DNA of 40,054 bases from Nitrospirae bacterium MYbinv3 (GTDB lineage: Bacteria > Nitrospirota > Thermodesulfovibrionia > Thermodesulfovibrionales > Magnetobacteriaceae), in contig PEAB01000027.1 of assembly GCA_002753395.1 (NCBI GenBank), positions 1-40,054 on the forward strand. The letters are read 5' to 3'. The position numbers and the translations under genes are program-made. The notes under the pieces were generated by a model that saw nothing but the letters and a program-made list of their open reading frames with translations, was not told where the DNA came from and did not search any database. This document shows, in pieces, positions 22,862 to 31,824 of the stretch. Positions within the stretch are counted from its first letter, which is position 1, and each line of letters opens with the position of its first letter.

Positions 22862-25335
22862 TAGAGTTGACCATAGATGACAAAAAGGTAAAGATTGCCA
22901 AGGGGACAACGATCCTTCAGGCGGCCCTTGAAAACCGCATCTATATCCCCCACCTGTGTTGGGACCCAAGGCTTAAGCCCTACGGGGGCTGCCGCCTGTG
23001 CGTGGTTGAGACAGAGGGGCAGCCAAGACTCCTTGCCTCCTGTGCATATCCAGCCGAAAACGGCATGGTCGTATACACCAACACACCAAGGCTTAATAAG
23101 ATAAGAAAGACGATGATAGAGCTTCTCCTTATTCATCACCCCTTGGACTGCCCTGTGTGCGATAAGTCAGGCATGTGCTCCTTGCAGGACCTCGCCCATA
23201 AGTTTGGGCCTTCGATAAACAGGTTTCGTGAGAAAAAGCACACCGTTGAAAGAGATACGGCAAGCCCGTTTATAGAGAGAAACCCCAACCGCTGCATCCT
23301 CTGTGGAAAATGCGTCAGGGTGTGTTGGGAGCATCAGGGCGTGGGCGCTATAAACTTCATTGGCCGCGGGTTTGAGTCAAAGATCAGCCAAGCCTTTGAT
23401 GAGACACTTGATTGTGAGTTCTGCGGGCAGTGCGTTGACGCTTGTCCCGTAGGCGCCCTTGGCAGTAAGCCGTTTAAGTACCGGGCAAGCGCATGGTTTC
23501 TTGAAAGCCACGACAGCATCTGTCCTTATTGTAGCGTGGGCTGTACCGTAACACTGGACATGCGGGAAGGGAAGGTAGTAAGAACCAAATCAGACGCCAT
23601 CCAGGGGATCAACAAGGGTGACCTATGTGTCAAGGGCAGGTACGGCACGGACTTCATATACGCCGAGAACAGGCTTAGTAAGCCCCTTTTAAGAAAAGAT
23701 GACCGCCTTGTAGAGGTCACTTGGGAGGAGGCTCTCTTTGTCTTATCAGAGCGCCTTACAGAGATTATAAACACCGGTGGCGCTGGCAGAATAGGCGCTA
23801 TAGGTTCATCCAAGTTCTCAAACGAGAGTAACTACATGTTGCAGCACTTTATGCGTAACATCGTTGGGACAAACAATATAGATTCAACCTCCCGATTTGG
23901 CTATGCCAAGGTACAGGAAGCTGTTATAAAGGCATTTGGTCTCATAAATCTCCCCATTAAACTCAACTCGCCCCTTGAACATGACGTTATCTTGGTTGTT
24001 GAGTCTGACATAGCCGCCACACACCCTGTTTGGGGTCTCAGATACATAGAGGCCAAACGCAAGGGGGGTAAGATCCTCGTCGTTGACCCGCGTGAGACCA
24101 AACTCTCAAAGCATAGCGACATGTGGCTGCGCATAAGACCCGGCACTTCTCATGTCCTCCTTAACGGCCTTATGCACATAGCTATTGAGGAAGGCTATCA
24201 TCTTAAGAACAACATGTCTACCACGGCAGCCAGCTTCGCAGAGATGGAAGCGCTCGTCAAATACTACTCCCCTGAGATGGTGGCCGATGTAACCCGCATA
24301 GAAGAAGAAGAGTTCATAGAGCTTGCGCACATGTTTTTAGAGGCTCAGAGTCGTATGATAGCCATGACCCTGGGCAGCGTTGAAAACAACAAGGGGATCA
24401 ACACCCTATATGCTGCGGCAAACCTTGTTATGCTTACGGGGGATGGCCCATCTGCCCTTCAAGTGCCAGTGTCCAATGCCAATACGTTTGGCATGTGGCA
24501 GATGGGTGTGACCCCTGATAATCTGCCTGGATATACAAAGATAACAGGCGCGCCAGGCAAGAACCTCTACCATATGCTTTATGGTAAGGGCGATGGCGTT
24601 GACGCCCTATACGTAATGGGTTCATTGGATACCTGCCCACAGTTCAAGACTGTGGAGGCTGCCCTCAAAAAACTAAAATTGCTCGTAGTGCAGGATATAA
24701 GGTCAACAGAGACGGCCAATCTGGCGCATATCGTGTTACCCATATCCAGTTGGGCCGAGGAGGATGCTACCTTTGTAAATGCAGCAGCCATACGGCAAAG
24801 ATTGGAAAAGATCGTGGCGCCCACCGGAGATTCCATCCCTGGCTGGCAGATATTTAGAAACCTGGCCAGGTTTATGAAAACCTCCCCAGGAGCCGAGAGC
24901 TTGCCAGCCCTCAGAGAACAGATAGATGCCATAGCCATAGAAGGCGGTAAAGAGAGATGGTGTTACGTACCAGCAACCTTTGACGAGTTAGAGCGCATAG
25001 ACAGGCACTACCCCCTGGCAATGGTAACTGGCAATCTGATGCAGCACTCAGGATCGCTCACTGCAATGTCAAAGAGTCTGTCCGAGGTGTTTTCAGAGGC
25101 ATTCGTGCAGGTAAACGAGCGTGATGCTATAAGGTATGGTATTACCGATGGCGGCCAGATAAGGATTGAATCCCGCCGCGGTCAGACCGTCGTTAAGGTA
25201 AAGGTCACTGACGAGGTAGTTGAAGGGATGCTCTTTGCTCCAATCCATTTCTCCAACGCAAGGCTGAACGATCTAACATACATAAGCGAAACCGGCGCTG
25301 CCCCCATCACAGCAGTAAACATCAGACCAGCCTAG
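22858..25335 (+). CDS. NuoG/FdhA-like large iron-sulfur subunit lacking the Mo-ligand Cys/Sec
   Basis: 825 residues. N-terminal [2Fe-2S] ferredoxin (Cys34, 45, 48, 62), a His-Cys3 cluster (HHPLDCPVC..C, near 94-107), two [4Fe-4S] clusters (CILCGKCVRVC and CEFCGQCVDAC, near 146-196), then a molybdopterin-oxidoreductase-type part beginning ICPYCSVGCTV with GDLCVKGR. In formate dehydrogenases the next landmark is VGTNNID..(A/S)R.C/U.H; here it reads VGTNNIDSTSRFGYAK, so the metal-ligating Cys/Sec is replaced by Phe-Gly. The C-terminal cofactor-binding domain is present (ending AAPITAVNI). It resembles NuoG of complex I or an inactive FDH-like scaffold. With the two upstream genes it forms a NADH-dehydrogenase-like module; the electron partner is unknown. 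Confidence 0.85.
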   Translation: MIELTIDDKKVKIAKGTTILQAALENRIYIPHLCWDPRLKPYGGCRLCVVETEGQPRLLASCAYPAENGMVVYTNTPRLNKIRKTMIELLLIHHPLDCPVCDKSGMCSLQDLAHKFGPSINRFREKKHTVERDTASPFIERNPNRCILCGKCVRVCWEHQGVGAINFIGRGFESKISQAFDETLDCEFCGQCVDACPVGALGSKPFKYRASAWFLESHDSICPYCSVGCTVTLDMREGKVVRTKSDAIQGINKGDLCVKGRYGTDFIYAENRLSKPLLRKDDRLVEVTWEEALFVLSERLTEIINTGGAGRIGAIGSSKFSNESNYMLQHFMRNIVGTNNIDSTSRFGYAKVQEAVIKAFGLINLPIKLNSPLEHDVILVVESDIAATHPVWGLRYIEAKRKGGKILVVDPRETKLSKHSDMWLRIRPGTSHVLLNGLMHIAIEEGYHLKNNMSTTAASFAEMEALVKYYSPEMVADVTRIEEEEFIELAHMFLEAQSRMIAMTLGSVENNKGINTLYAAANLVMLTGDGPSALQVPVSNANTFGMWQMGVTPDNLPGYTKITGAPGKNLYHMLYGKGDGVDALYVMGSLDTCPQFKTVEAALKKLKLLVVQDIRSTETANLAHIVLPISSWAEEDATFVNAAAIRQRLEKIVAPTGDSIPGWQIFRNLARFMKTSPGAESLPALREQIDAIAIEGGKERWCYVPATFDELERIDRHYPLAMVTGNLMQHSGSLTAMSKSLSEVFSEAFVQVNERDAIRYGITDGGQIRIESRRGQTVVKVKVTDEVVEGMLFAPIHFSNARLNDLTYISETGAAPITAVNIRPA

Positions 25336-25344
25336 GGATAGGGT

Positions 25345-25462
25345 TAATGCTGTTACAACAACTGACATTTACGGGGTCAAGGGGACTGGTCCCCTTGTGG
25401 GAGGGTCTAGGGAGGGCAAAGCCCTCCTTATTCATTTTCACAGCCTTAAGTCAACAGCATTA
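25345..25462. mobile_element. Miniature element, family 2
   Basis: Ends TAATGCTGTTACAACAAC and CTTAAGTCAACAGCATTA. The interior has AAGGGGACTGGTCCCCTT and GGGAGGGCAAAGCCCTCC hairpins. It begins nine bases after the large-subunit stop codon, so it probably also terminates the operon transcript. No target duplication was found. Confidence 0.7.
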
Positions 25463-25489
25463 TGAGTCGCTGCCCCCTGGCCCCATGTA

Positions 25490-25699
25490 TTTATATGAAA
25501 GTCTAAAAATATCCTACATAATCAAGGTCTTTCATTGCTTGTTGTGTCCGTAAGGTCATGTTGGTTCTTATGAACCCGGGTGCATAGAACCAACATGGGT
25601 TTTTTCAAAGAATGGGAGGCTCTGCCTCCCCTCGGACCCCTCCGCAAGGGGACCAGTCCACTTGACCCCATTAAACTCCCCATGAATTTATGTGCACCC
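25490..25699. mobile_element. Two family-1 elements meeting head to head
   Basis: 25490-25572 is an inverted copy of 7161-7244. It ends GGTTCTTATGAACCC and is joined directly to GGGTGCATAGAACCAACATG, so the junction near 25578 is a palindrome with arms of about 20 bases. The second element runs to CATGAATTTATGTGCACCC at 25699. No gene lies in 25336-25800. Confidence 0.65.
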
Positions 25700-25802
25700 T
25701 ATGAGACCTTTTTGCTTGACAGATTAGGAGAAGAATGATTATTCTTAACTACTATATAGATTAAATTAATAGATTAAATTATATGTTTAATAGGTGATTA
25801 TA

Positions 25803-26657
25803 ATGAAAGATGTACAGCAGAATATGTTAAAGATGGCCGAGGGTATGCCTGCCTTTCCAAAGAGCGTACATCGAGTCTTGGAGCTAACCTCTGATATAAA
25901 TTGTGACGCCAAGGAGCTTGTAAGGGTTATCGAGCACGATCCTGTGTTAATCCTTAAGATTCTAAAGTTAGTAAACTCTGCTAGCTTTGGACTGTACCAG
26001 AAGATAACGTCGATTAATCACGCTGTTGTTTATCTTGGGCTTAATACAGTTAAGAATCTTGCAATCATAACGGCTACTATAGGTGTGCTGCCGCGTAAGA
26101 ATAAGGCAGGACTTGAGATGGATCAGTTTCTCTTGCATTCTTTAGCGACTGCTGCTATAGCCAAGATTTTGGCTTCTAAAATGGGTGTTCCTGATGCAGA
26201 TCTTTTTGATTATTTCTTGGCGGGTCTTTTGCATGATATAGGAAAGGTTGTATTTGCACAGTTTGTTCCAAACAAGTACAAGACTGCGCTTGACAATGCC
26301 ATAAAAAAGGAGATACCTTTGTATGAGTCGGAGCGGGCGGCAGTAGGTGCTGATCACTGTCAGATGGGCTCAATGGTGGCGGCAAAGTGGCAGTTGCCGG
26401 CATCGTTGGTAGACTGTATAAGAGAGCATCATGGTGACACGGGGGAGAATATAAGTGATCAACGACTGTCAGACTATTTGTTTATAGCCAATCAGGTAAG
26501 CAAGGAACTAAAAATTGGCTTTGCTGGAGAGAGTCTTTTAGATGAGATTCCCGATAGGATTGCGAAGCGCTTTGGCAAGAATCTGCAGGAGATAATAGCC
26601 TTCATTGGTGATATAAGCGGTGAGGTAGATAAGGCGTTAGTATTTATTAAGAACTAA
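25803..26657 (+). CDS. HDOD-domain signalling protein
   Basis: 284 residues from the ATG at 25803; a GTG at 25794 is an alternative. The HDOD domain spans most of the protein: MPAFPKSVHRVLELTSDINC, VIEHDPVLILKILKLVNSAS, FGLYQKITSINHAVVYLGLN, then YFLAGLLHDIGKVVFAQFVP with the HD pair and LVDCIREHHGD. HDOD proteins are related to HD phosphohydrolases, usually lack activity, and act as scaffolds in signalling and motility networks. Here the HDIGK motif is well kept, so catalysis cannot be excluded. The next gene begins 16 bases later; the two are likely co-transcribed. Confidence 0.9.
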   Translation: MKDVQQNMLKMAEGMPAFPKSVHRVLELTSDINCDAKELVRVIEHDPVLILKILKLVNSASFGLYQKITSINHAVVYLGLNTVKNLAIITATIGVLPRKNKAGLEMDQFLLHSLATAAIAKILASKMGVPDADLFDYFLAGLLHDIGKVVFAQFVPNKYKTALDNAIKKEIPLYESERAAVGADHCQMGSMVAAKWQLPASLVDCIREHHGDTGENISDQRLSDYLFIANQVSKELKIGFAGESLLDEIPDRIAKRFGKNLQEIIAFIGDISGEVDKALVFIKN

Positions 26658-26673
26658 GAAGGGGGGTAGAGAG

Positions 26674-27549
26674 GTGAAGATAAAATTTTGGGGTGTTAGG
26701 GGTTCAATCCCTTCGCCAGGACCTAAGACGGTGAGGTACGGCGGTAACACAACCTGCATTTATATAGAGACTGATGAGGGTGAACATATTATCCTTGATG
26801 CTGGCACGGGGATATTCCCTTTAGCACATACTTTGTTGAGCAAGCTCCCGTTGAAGTGTCATATCTTTCTAACGCATACCCATTGGGATCACATTCAGGG
26901 GCTGCCATTTTTTGTGCCGATTTTTATACCAGGCAACGTGATTGATATCTACGGGGCGTTTGACCTCGTGACCAACAGGAATTTGAAAGATGTACTCTCG
27001 CGCCAGATGGATTACACATATTTTCCGGTGCGTGAGGCAGAGCTCAAGGCCGAGATCAAGTATCACGTCTTACACGAGAGACAAACCATTAATATTGGCT
27101 CTACTAAGGTTACCAACGTGTTGATGAATCACCCTGTACTTAACTTTGGATACAGGATAGACAACAACGGCAAGAGTATGTTTTTTACCGGTGACAACGA
27201 GCCTCTTTACAATATATACGACCCTGCGGATGATTTCTACGGTGAATATGAAAAGCTCATGGCTCAAAAGAACAACATGATCTTTGAGCTCATTCAGGGT
27301 GTAGACGTCCTAATAGCTGATGCTGCTTATACGGATGAGGAGTATAAGATGAAGAGGGGTTGGGGGCACGGCACTCATTCTAGCTGCATAGAGATGTCTA
27401 AAGTTGTAAGGCCAAGTGCCCTATACCTAACCCATCACGAGCCCACTAGAAGTGATGACGACCTCGAAAAAATATACCAAAATATAAATGTACCCTCCGG
27501 TGACACATCTTATTTCTTAGCCAAGGAAGGGCTTGAAATCATCCTTTAG
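26674..27549 (+). CDS. Metallo-beta-lactamase-fold hydrolase
   Basis: 291 residues beginning at GTG. The N-terminus MKIKFWGVRGSIPSPGP and TVRYGGNTTCI are typical of the PhnP/RNase Z-like branch. Metal-binding motifs are HIFLTHTHWDHIQGLPFF, the second His near NHPVLNFGY, the Asp in FFTGDNEPL/IADAAYT and the last His in YLTHHEPT. Such proteins hydrolyse phosphodiesters or cyclic nucleotides; several of this branch sit beside HDOD, GAF or response-regulator genes and are thought to act in signalling. A phosphodiesterase role fits the upstream HDOD gene but is an inference. Confidence 0.88.
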   Translation: MKIKFWGVRGSIPSPGPKTVRYGGNTTCIYIETDEGEHIILDAGTGIFPLAHTLLSKLPLKCHIFLTHTHWDHIQGLPFFVPIFIPGNVIDIYGAFDLVTNRNLKDVLSRQMDYTYFPVREAELKAEIKYHVLHERQTINIGSTKVTNVLMNHPVLNFGYRIDNNGKSMFFTGDNEPLYNIYDPADDFYGEYEKLMAQKNNMIFELIQGVDVLIADAAYTDEEYKMKRGWGHGTHSSCIEMSKVVRPSALYLTHHEPTRSDDDLEKIYQNINVPSGDTSYFLAKEGLEIIL

Positions 27550-27589
27550 ACAATTATTTTGAAAAAAAAAGTATTTATCGTAATAGTTC

Positions 27590-27790
27590 GCCCATATGTG
27601 TTTTAAGAATGGAGGGCTTTGCCCTCCCTAGACCCTCCCACAAGGGGACCAGTCCCCTTGACCCTGTAAGTGTCCAACGTTGTTGCTTATGATGTTATAC
27701 CAAGCTGCGTTCATACCAGTATTGGTATAGAAGGGGAGACTCTGTCTCCCCTCAGACCCCTCTGCAAGGGGACCAGTCCACTTGACCCCC
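27590..27790. repeat. Two GC-rich hairpin repeat blocks
   Basis: The first block (27608-27670) holds GGAGGGCTTTGCCCTCC and AAGGGGACCAGTCCCCTT; the second (27731-27788) holds GGGGAGACTCTGTCTCCCC and a decayed copy of the other hairpin. The ends are degraded. They occupy the space between two convergent genes and probably serve as terminators. The 27550-27863 stretch holds no gene. Confidence 0.65.
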
Positions 27791-27863
27791 CATTACAATA
27801 CAACATCTTACATTCTGAAACATAATATACCTCTTTGAATGCAACTTAGTATTACCTAGGTGA

Positions 27864-30776
27864 TTATTTAACCTGCCAAGAGTTTGTGAGGCCATTTGCA
27901 GCATAACCGCCACCAAAGATATATAAGCCATCCATGAGGTATATGTAGACATCACCGTTTGTGGTGTTTTGCCATAGGATGTCGGCCTTACCATCTCCTT
28001 TGTAAAATCCGGTTTTTTTGATCTGCCAACTGCTTGGTATCCCATGTCCTACGTACCCGCCGCCAGCTGAGGTTACACCGTCCATGAGGAATGCGTAGAG
28101 GTCACCTGTTGAGGTGTTTTGCCAAAGTATATCGCCCTTGCTGTCTCCGTTGAAGTCGTTGGCTGCCATTATCTGCCAATCATTAACTTGCCATCCATTT
28201 GGGACATTCAAGGATGCGTAGCCTCCACCTGAGATGCTTGTCCCATCCATAAGCCAGATGTAGATGTCGCCGTTGGCTGTGTTTTGCCAGATGATATCGC
28301 TCTTCTTATCACCATTTAGATCTGCGGCTGCTCTTATCGCCCATTCAGCCGAGATAGACTTTGCAGCGTAACCGCCGCTCTTTATGGTTGTCCCATCCAT
28401 AAGCCACACATAGACATCACCATTTGTGGTGTTTTGCCACATTATATCTGACTTACCATCCCCATCAAAATCACCTATCACTTTAAATACCCACTCGTTG
28501 GGCAGCCCATTGACGACATAGCCTCCAGTAGATATCGTTATACCATCCATATACCATATATAGACGGCATTGTTATTTACGTTTTGCCATAGTATATCGC
28601 TCTTGCCATCCCCATTAAAGTCACCCACACCCTTGATGACCCAGTCTGACGTAACACCCTTAGCGACATAGCTGCCTCCAACTATAGCGGTGCCTTGCAT
28701 CAACCATATGTAGATATCACCAGTAGAGTTGTTATACCATAGGACATCGCTGTAGCCATCGCCGTCAAAGTCATTAACAGTAGCCTTCTTTGGTGGGGGA
28801 TTAACGATGCTTTGGTTAAACTCGGCAGAGACATCCTTGGCCTCAGACATAGTCAACGAGCAGGTTGTGCTTGATCCCGAGCAAGCCCCGCCCCAGGTAG
28901 CAAAGGTTGAGCCAGTATCTGCTGCTGCTGTTAATATTACCTGTGTATCTTTTGCATATGTGATAGTGCCAACGTTGTCATACCATATCAGAGTTCCTGT
29001 TGATGGTGTTATAGTACCAACACCATTACCGTTCTTTGTAACAGTGAGTTTATATCTTGACTGTGAATTTGAAGTAAACGTAGCAGTTACAGATCTATTG
29101 GCTGACATGCCTACCGTGCATGTAGAGTTTGACCCGTTGCAGTCGTCGCTCCAGCCGCTAAAGACAGAGCCAGATGTGGGCGTTGCAGTAAGAACTACGG
29201 ATGTTCCTAGGTTATAGTATGCTGTGCCGGTCTTACCGCTCCATGTGATGCTTCCGGTTGAGCCTGTTACAGTACCTTCACCATCACCTGCCTTTATCAC
29301 CTTAAGCATGGGATAGGGATCAAAGATGGCATATACACTCTTACCTGTGGACATTGTTAGATTACAGGTTGTGCTTGACCCAGTGCAGTCGCCCCCCCAT
29401 CCGCCAAAACCTGCATTTGTCTCTGGTGTAGCGGTAAGAGTTACCGGATCGTTTAATTCGTAATAGGCTGTGCCTTGGTTCTTATTCCAAAACATCTTAC
29501 CCGCAGACACCGTTACAGTCCCTGAACTCCTTCCGGTTTTAAGAACACTTAGTTTGGTTAGTAATTCGTTTGAGGTAAAATTGGCGGCAACGCTCTTGTC
29601 ATCTGAAGTAAGCAGCGTACATGTTATGGTCTTTCCTTGACAGGCGCCGTCCCAGCCAGTAAAGGTATAATCCAAGTCGGCATTTGCCGTTAGGGTTACA
29701 TTGCTGGCTGTCTTGTACACGTATGAACAAACCCCTCTATCTTTTCTGCAAGAGATATTATAGTCAGAGCTTGAAACAAGTCCATTGCCAAATACTTTAG
29801 CTGTAATGCTGCCTACAGGGCATGAGACGACAAACTGCCAGGCAGTGCCGGAGGTGCCGCCTGAACAGTTAGGATTAACGAACACTGTAATGAGCGGTGA
29901 ACTTCCTGAAAAGCTAATGAGCACAGAATCTTGCTTGCCAACACATCCGGTATCATATAAGGTTTTGCCTTCATACATTACAACGATTTCGTCTTCTATA
30001 AAATAAGTATCATACTCTAGAGAGAAACGTCCTGAGTTAGCCCCCATGTTAAAGTCAAATGTCTCGGGTGTATCACCGCCTGCCTTTGTAATAGTAGCAC
30101 ATAATACAGCCTTTATTATCTTAGCTTCACCTATGACCATATAGGAAGCTGTGCCGCCGTCGTTCTCTGCTAAGGAGGCATAGATGACACCATTTTGAAA
30201 GCTGCTAGGTGTGGTTATAGAGCCGGTTAGTGATGTAAAAACAGTGCCGCCGCTGTTGTCATAACTGTTTGTAGCAGTTATCGATTTATATGTAACGTTA
30301 TCACTGTTAATCTTGATCCTCGTGTAATACCATGTATCATCAACTATGAGCGTTGAGCCGCCCACAGAGTGATCTGTAGTGGTGTTTCCATTAGTGATCA
30401 CCTCACTGGCTACATTCCCTATACCGACGACAGCTTTCATGTATCCGGCGCCATGTGCCTTCCACTTTATGTAAGTCTCCGAGTCTGTGAAGTCATAGGT
30501 ATTTTTTGTCTTTTCCAAAGAACCTTGTCTGATACCATAACCGTTGATTTGTATGCCATCTGCTACTGCTGCTACATCCACAGTGCCATATTGACTATAT
30601 CCTAGCCAATTTTCTGTTGTAAGTGGAATAATCTCTGTGCTTGCACTAACGTCATCTACAATATACGTTATACAGAGAAGGATCAGAGGAATAATTGAAC
30701 ACAACTTTAAAAGGTTGTTATAAAAAACATTTGCACCCCTTTTTGGGCAGAAGCATGGTTGTGAGCGCTTAATCAT
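27864..30776 (-). CDS. Large secreted protein with InlB-like B repeats and FG-GAP/VCBS-type repeats
   Basis: 970 residues with AGGAGG before the ATG. An N-terminal signal (LKLCSIIPLILLCITYI, cut near VSAS) precedes a beta-rich region of about 320 residues that I do not recognise. Four B-type repeats of about 75 residues follow (residues near 340-650), each with YY..G..V.LTATP, F.GW.GDC.GS.TTC and a final V.A.F strand; the paired Cys probably form disulfides. Six calcium-binding FG-GAP/VCBS-like repeats of about 50 residues end the protein, each with D.NGDGKSDILWQNT.NGD(I/V)Y(I/V)WLMDGT. The last stops abruptly after NSWQVK. It is a surface or extracellular adhesin-like protein without a visible anchoring motif. 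Confidence 0.88.
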   Translation of the reverse strand: MIKRSQPCFCPKRGANVFYNNLLKLCSIIPLILLCITYIVDDVSASTEIIPLTTENWLGYSQYGTVDVAAVADGIQINGYGIRQGSLEKTKNTYDFTDSETYIKWKAHGAGYMKAVVGIGNVASEVITNGNTTTDHSVGGSTLIVDDTWYYTRIKINSDNVTYKSITATNSYDNSGGTVFTSLTGSITTPSSFQNGVIYASLAENDGGTASYMVIGEAKIIKAVLCATITKAGGDTPETFDFNMGANSGRFSLEYDTYFIEDEIVVMYEGKTLYDTGCVGKQDSVLISFSGSSPLITVFVNPNCSGGTSGTAWQFVVSCPVGSITAKVFGNGLVSSSDYNISCRKDRGVCSYVYKTASNVTLTANADLDYTFTGWDGACQGKTITCTLLTSDDKSVAANFTSNELLTKLSVLKTGRSSGTVTVSAGKMFWNKNQGTAYYELNDPVTLTATPETNAGFGGWGGDCTGSSTTCNLTMSTGKSVYAIFDPYPMLKVIKAGDGEGTVTGSTGSITWSGKTGTAYYNLGTSVVLTATPTSGSVFSGWSDDCNGSNSTCTVGMSANRSVTATFTSNSQSRYKLTVTKNGNGVGTITPSTGTLIWYDNVGTITYAKDTQVILTAAADTGSTFATWGGACSGSSTTCSLTMSEAKDVSAEFNQSIVNPPPKKATVNDFDGDGYSDVLWYNNSTGDIYIWLMQGTAIVGGSYVAKGVTSDWVIKGVGDFNGDGKSDILWQNVNNNAVYIWYMDGITISTGGYVVNGLPNEWVFKVIGDFDGDGKSDIMWQNTTNGDVYVWLMDGTTIKSGGYAAKSISAEWAIRAAADLNGDKKSDIIWQNTANGDIYIWLMDGTSISGGGYASLNVPNGWQVNDWQIMAANDFNGDSKGDILWQNTSTGDLYAFLMDGVTSAGGGYVGHGIPSSWQIKKTGFYKGDGKADILWQNTTNGDVYIYLMDGLYIFGGGYAANGLTNSWQVK

Positions 30777-31006
30777 ATTACTAACCTCCTATCGGATTAT
30801 AATCGCACACGCAGTGCGTAATATAGTAAATATTGATGTTGATTAAATTACAGTTCATCTTCCATACCTATACATATCAAAGCTAATAGCAGTATTTTAC
30901 CATATTATCATTATTTGTTTTAAATATATATTACAAGTCGGTACAAACATTGGTACAGCAATAAATATGCCTCATATAAAACAGATTGGCTAGTGGAGTA
31001 AGAACA

Positions 31007-31152
31007 TTTACGGGGTCAAGGGGACTTCTTTGTGGCTGGGGTGCCTCACCCCTCCCCTTGTGGGTGGGTCTAGGGAGGGGGTTGCGAACCCCTGCGGCAG
31101 AGGCAAAGCCCTCTCTATTGTTTTGCATCAAAGCCTTAAGTCAACAGCATGC
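31007..31152. repeat. Decayed family-2 repeat
   Basis: A right end CTTAAGTCAACAGCAT is preserved with the GGGGTTGCGAACCCC hairpin and a variant block (GGGGTGCCTCACCCC) also seen near 8800. The left end is gone. The rest of 30777-31210 is AT rich and holds no gene; GGTACA occurs twice 14 bases apart near 30937. Confidence 0.6.
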
Positions 31153-31210
31153 GCCCTGATCCTTTGCGTCATTTGCCAAGAGACGTGATTACATGTTATA
31201 TTAAGAAGTC

Positions 31211-31636
31211 ATGAATACATTAATAGTAGATGATGAGCATTTGACGGCCAAGATGCTGAAGCGTTTGTTTGATCGCTACGGTAGGTGCGATGCTACTGTT
31301 AGCGGTGATGAGGCGCTGGCTTTTTTTAAGAAGGCATGGCAGAGTGAGGCGCCTTATGACCTTATAGTCATGGATATTATGATGCCCGGCGTTAGTGGTA
31401 TTGAGGTGTATGAGGCAATACGTGATTATGAGATAGAGAATGGAGTTAAAGACGGCTGTGAGACAAAGATTATTTTAATGACAGGGATGGGTGTTTCACT
31501 GGATATGTTTAAGATCTATACGACGTCGTGCATGGCTTATCTATATAAGCCTATTGACATGAAAGAATTAGTGAGCGTACTAAACCAGCTTAAACTGCCT
31601 TTAAGCAGCGACGTGAGTCTTCAGTCTCTCAAGTAA
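31211..31636 (+). CDS. Single-domain response regulator (receiver only)
   Basis: 141 residues, all of it one receiver domain. The acidic pair is in TLIVDDEHLT, the phospho-acceptor Asp near residue 57 in DLIVMDIMMPGVSG, the switch Thr in KIILMTGMG and the Lys in AYLYKPIDM. All active-site residues are kept. There is no output domain, so it acts by protein contact, like CheY or Spo0F. The long insertion EIENGVKDGCETK before the fourth strand is typical of receivers found beside HD-GYP or pilus systems. It stands alone between repeat blocks. No cognate kinase is near. Confidence 0.92.
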   Translation: MNTLIVDDEHLTAKMLKRLFDRYGRCDATVSGDEALAFFKKAWQSEAPYDLIVMDIMMPGVSGIEVYEAIRDYEIENGVKDGCETKIILMTGMGVSLDMFKIYTTSCMAYLYKPIDMKELVSVLNQLKLPLSSDVSLQSLK

Positions 31637-31673
31637 GGGCAAACTGCTAAAGTCAGATCTTTAAGGTTAATTT

Positions 31674-31765
31674 GTAATAGTTCGCCCGTATGTATTAAGA
31701 AGGGAGGGTTATGCCCTGCCTCAGACCCACCCACAAGGGTACTAGTCCCCTTAACGACATAATAT
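31674..31765. repeat. Decayed hairpin repeat
   Basis: It contains a degenerate GGGAGGGTTATGCCCTGCC hairpin and GGGTACTAGTCCCC. The left flank TAATAGTTCGCCC is shared with the block at 27580. It lies between convergent genes. Confidence 0.55.
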
Positions 31766-31824
31766 CGCATTTTTAGACACAATATTTCAATCGTATACTA
31801 GACTATTACGCTAATTTTATAGTG

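Noticed and set aside
22858-25335. Formate dehydrogenase alpha subunit or [FeFe]-hydrogenase
   Set aside because: The Mo-ligating Cys/Sec is missing, and no H-cluster motifs (TSCCP, GGVMEA) are present, so neither catalytic label is supported.
25578-25708. 9-bp target duplication TATGAACCC/TATGAGACC around the second head-to-head element
   Set aside because: The left copy is itself part of a family-1 end, so the partial match to the right flank is probably chance.
28807-29217. 136-codon open frame on the plus strand
   Set aside because: It lies entirely inside the large secreted repeat protein on the other strand and reflects its repetitive, biased codons.
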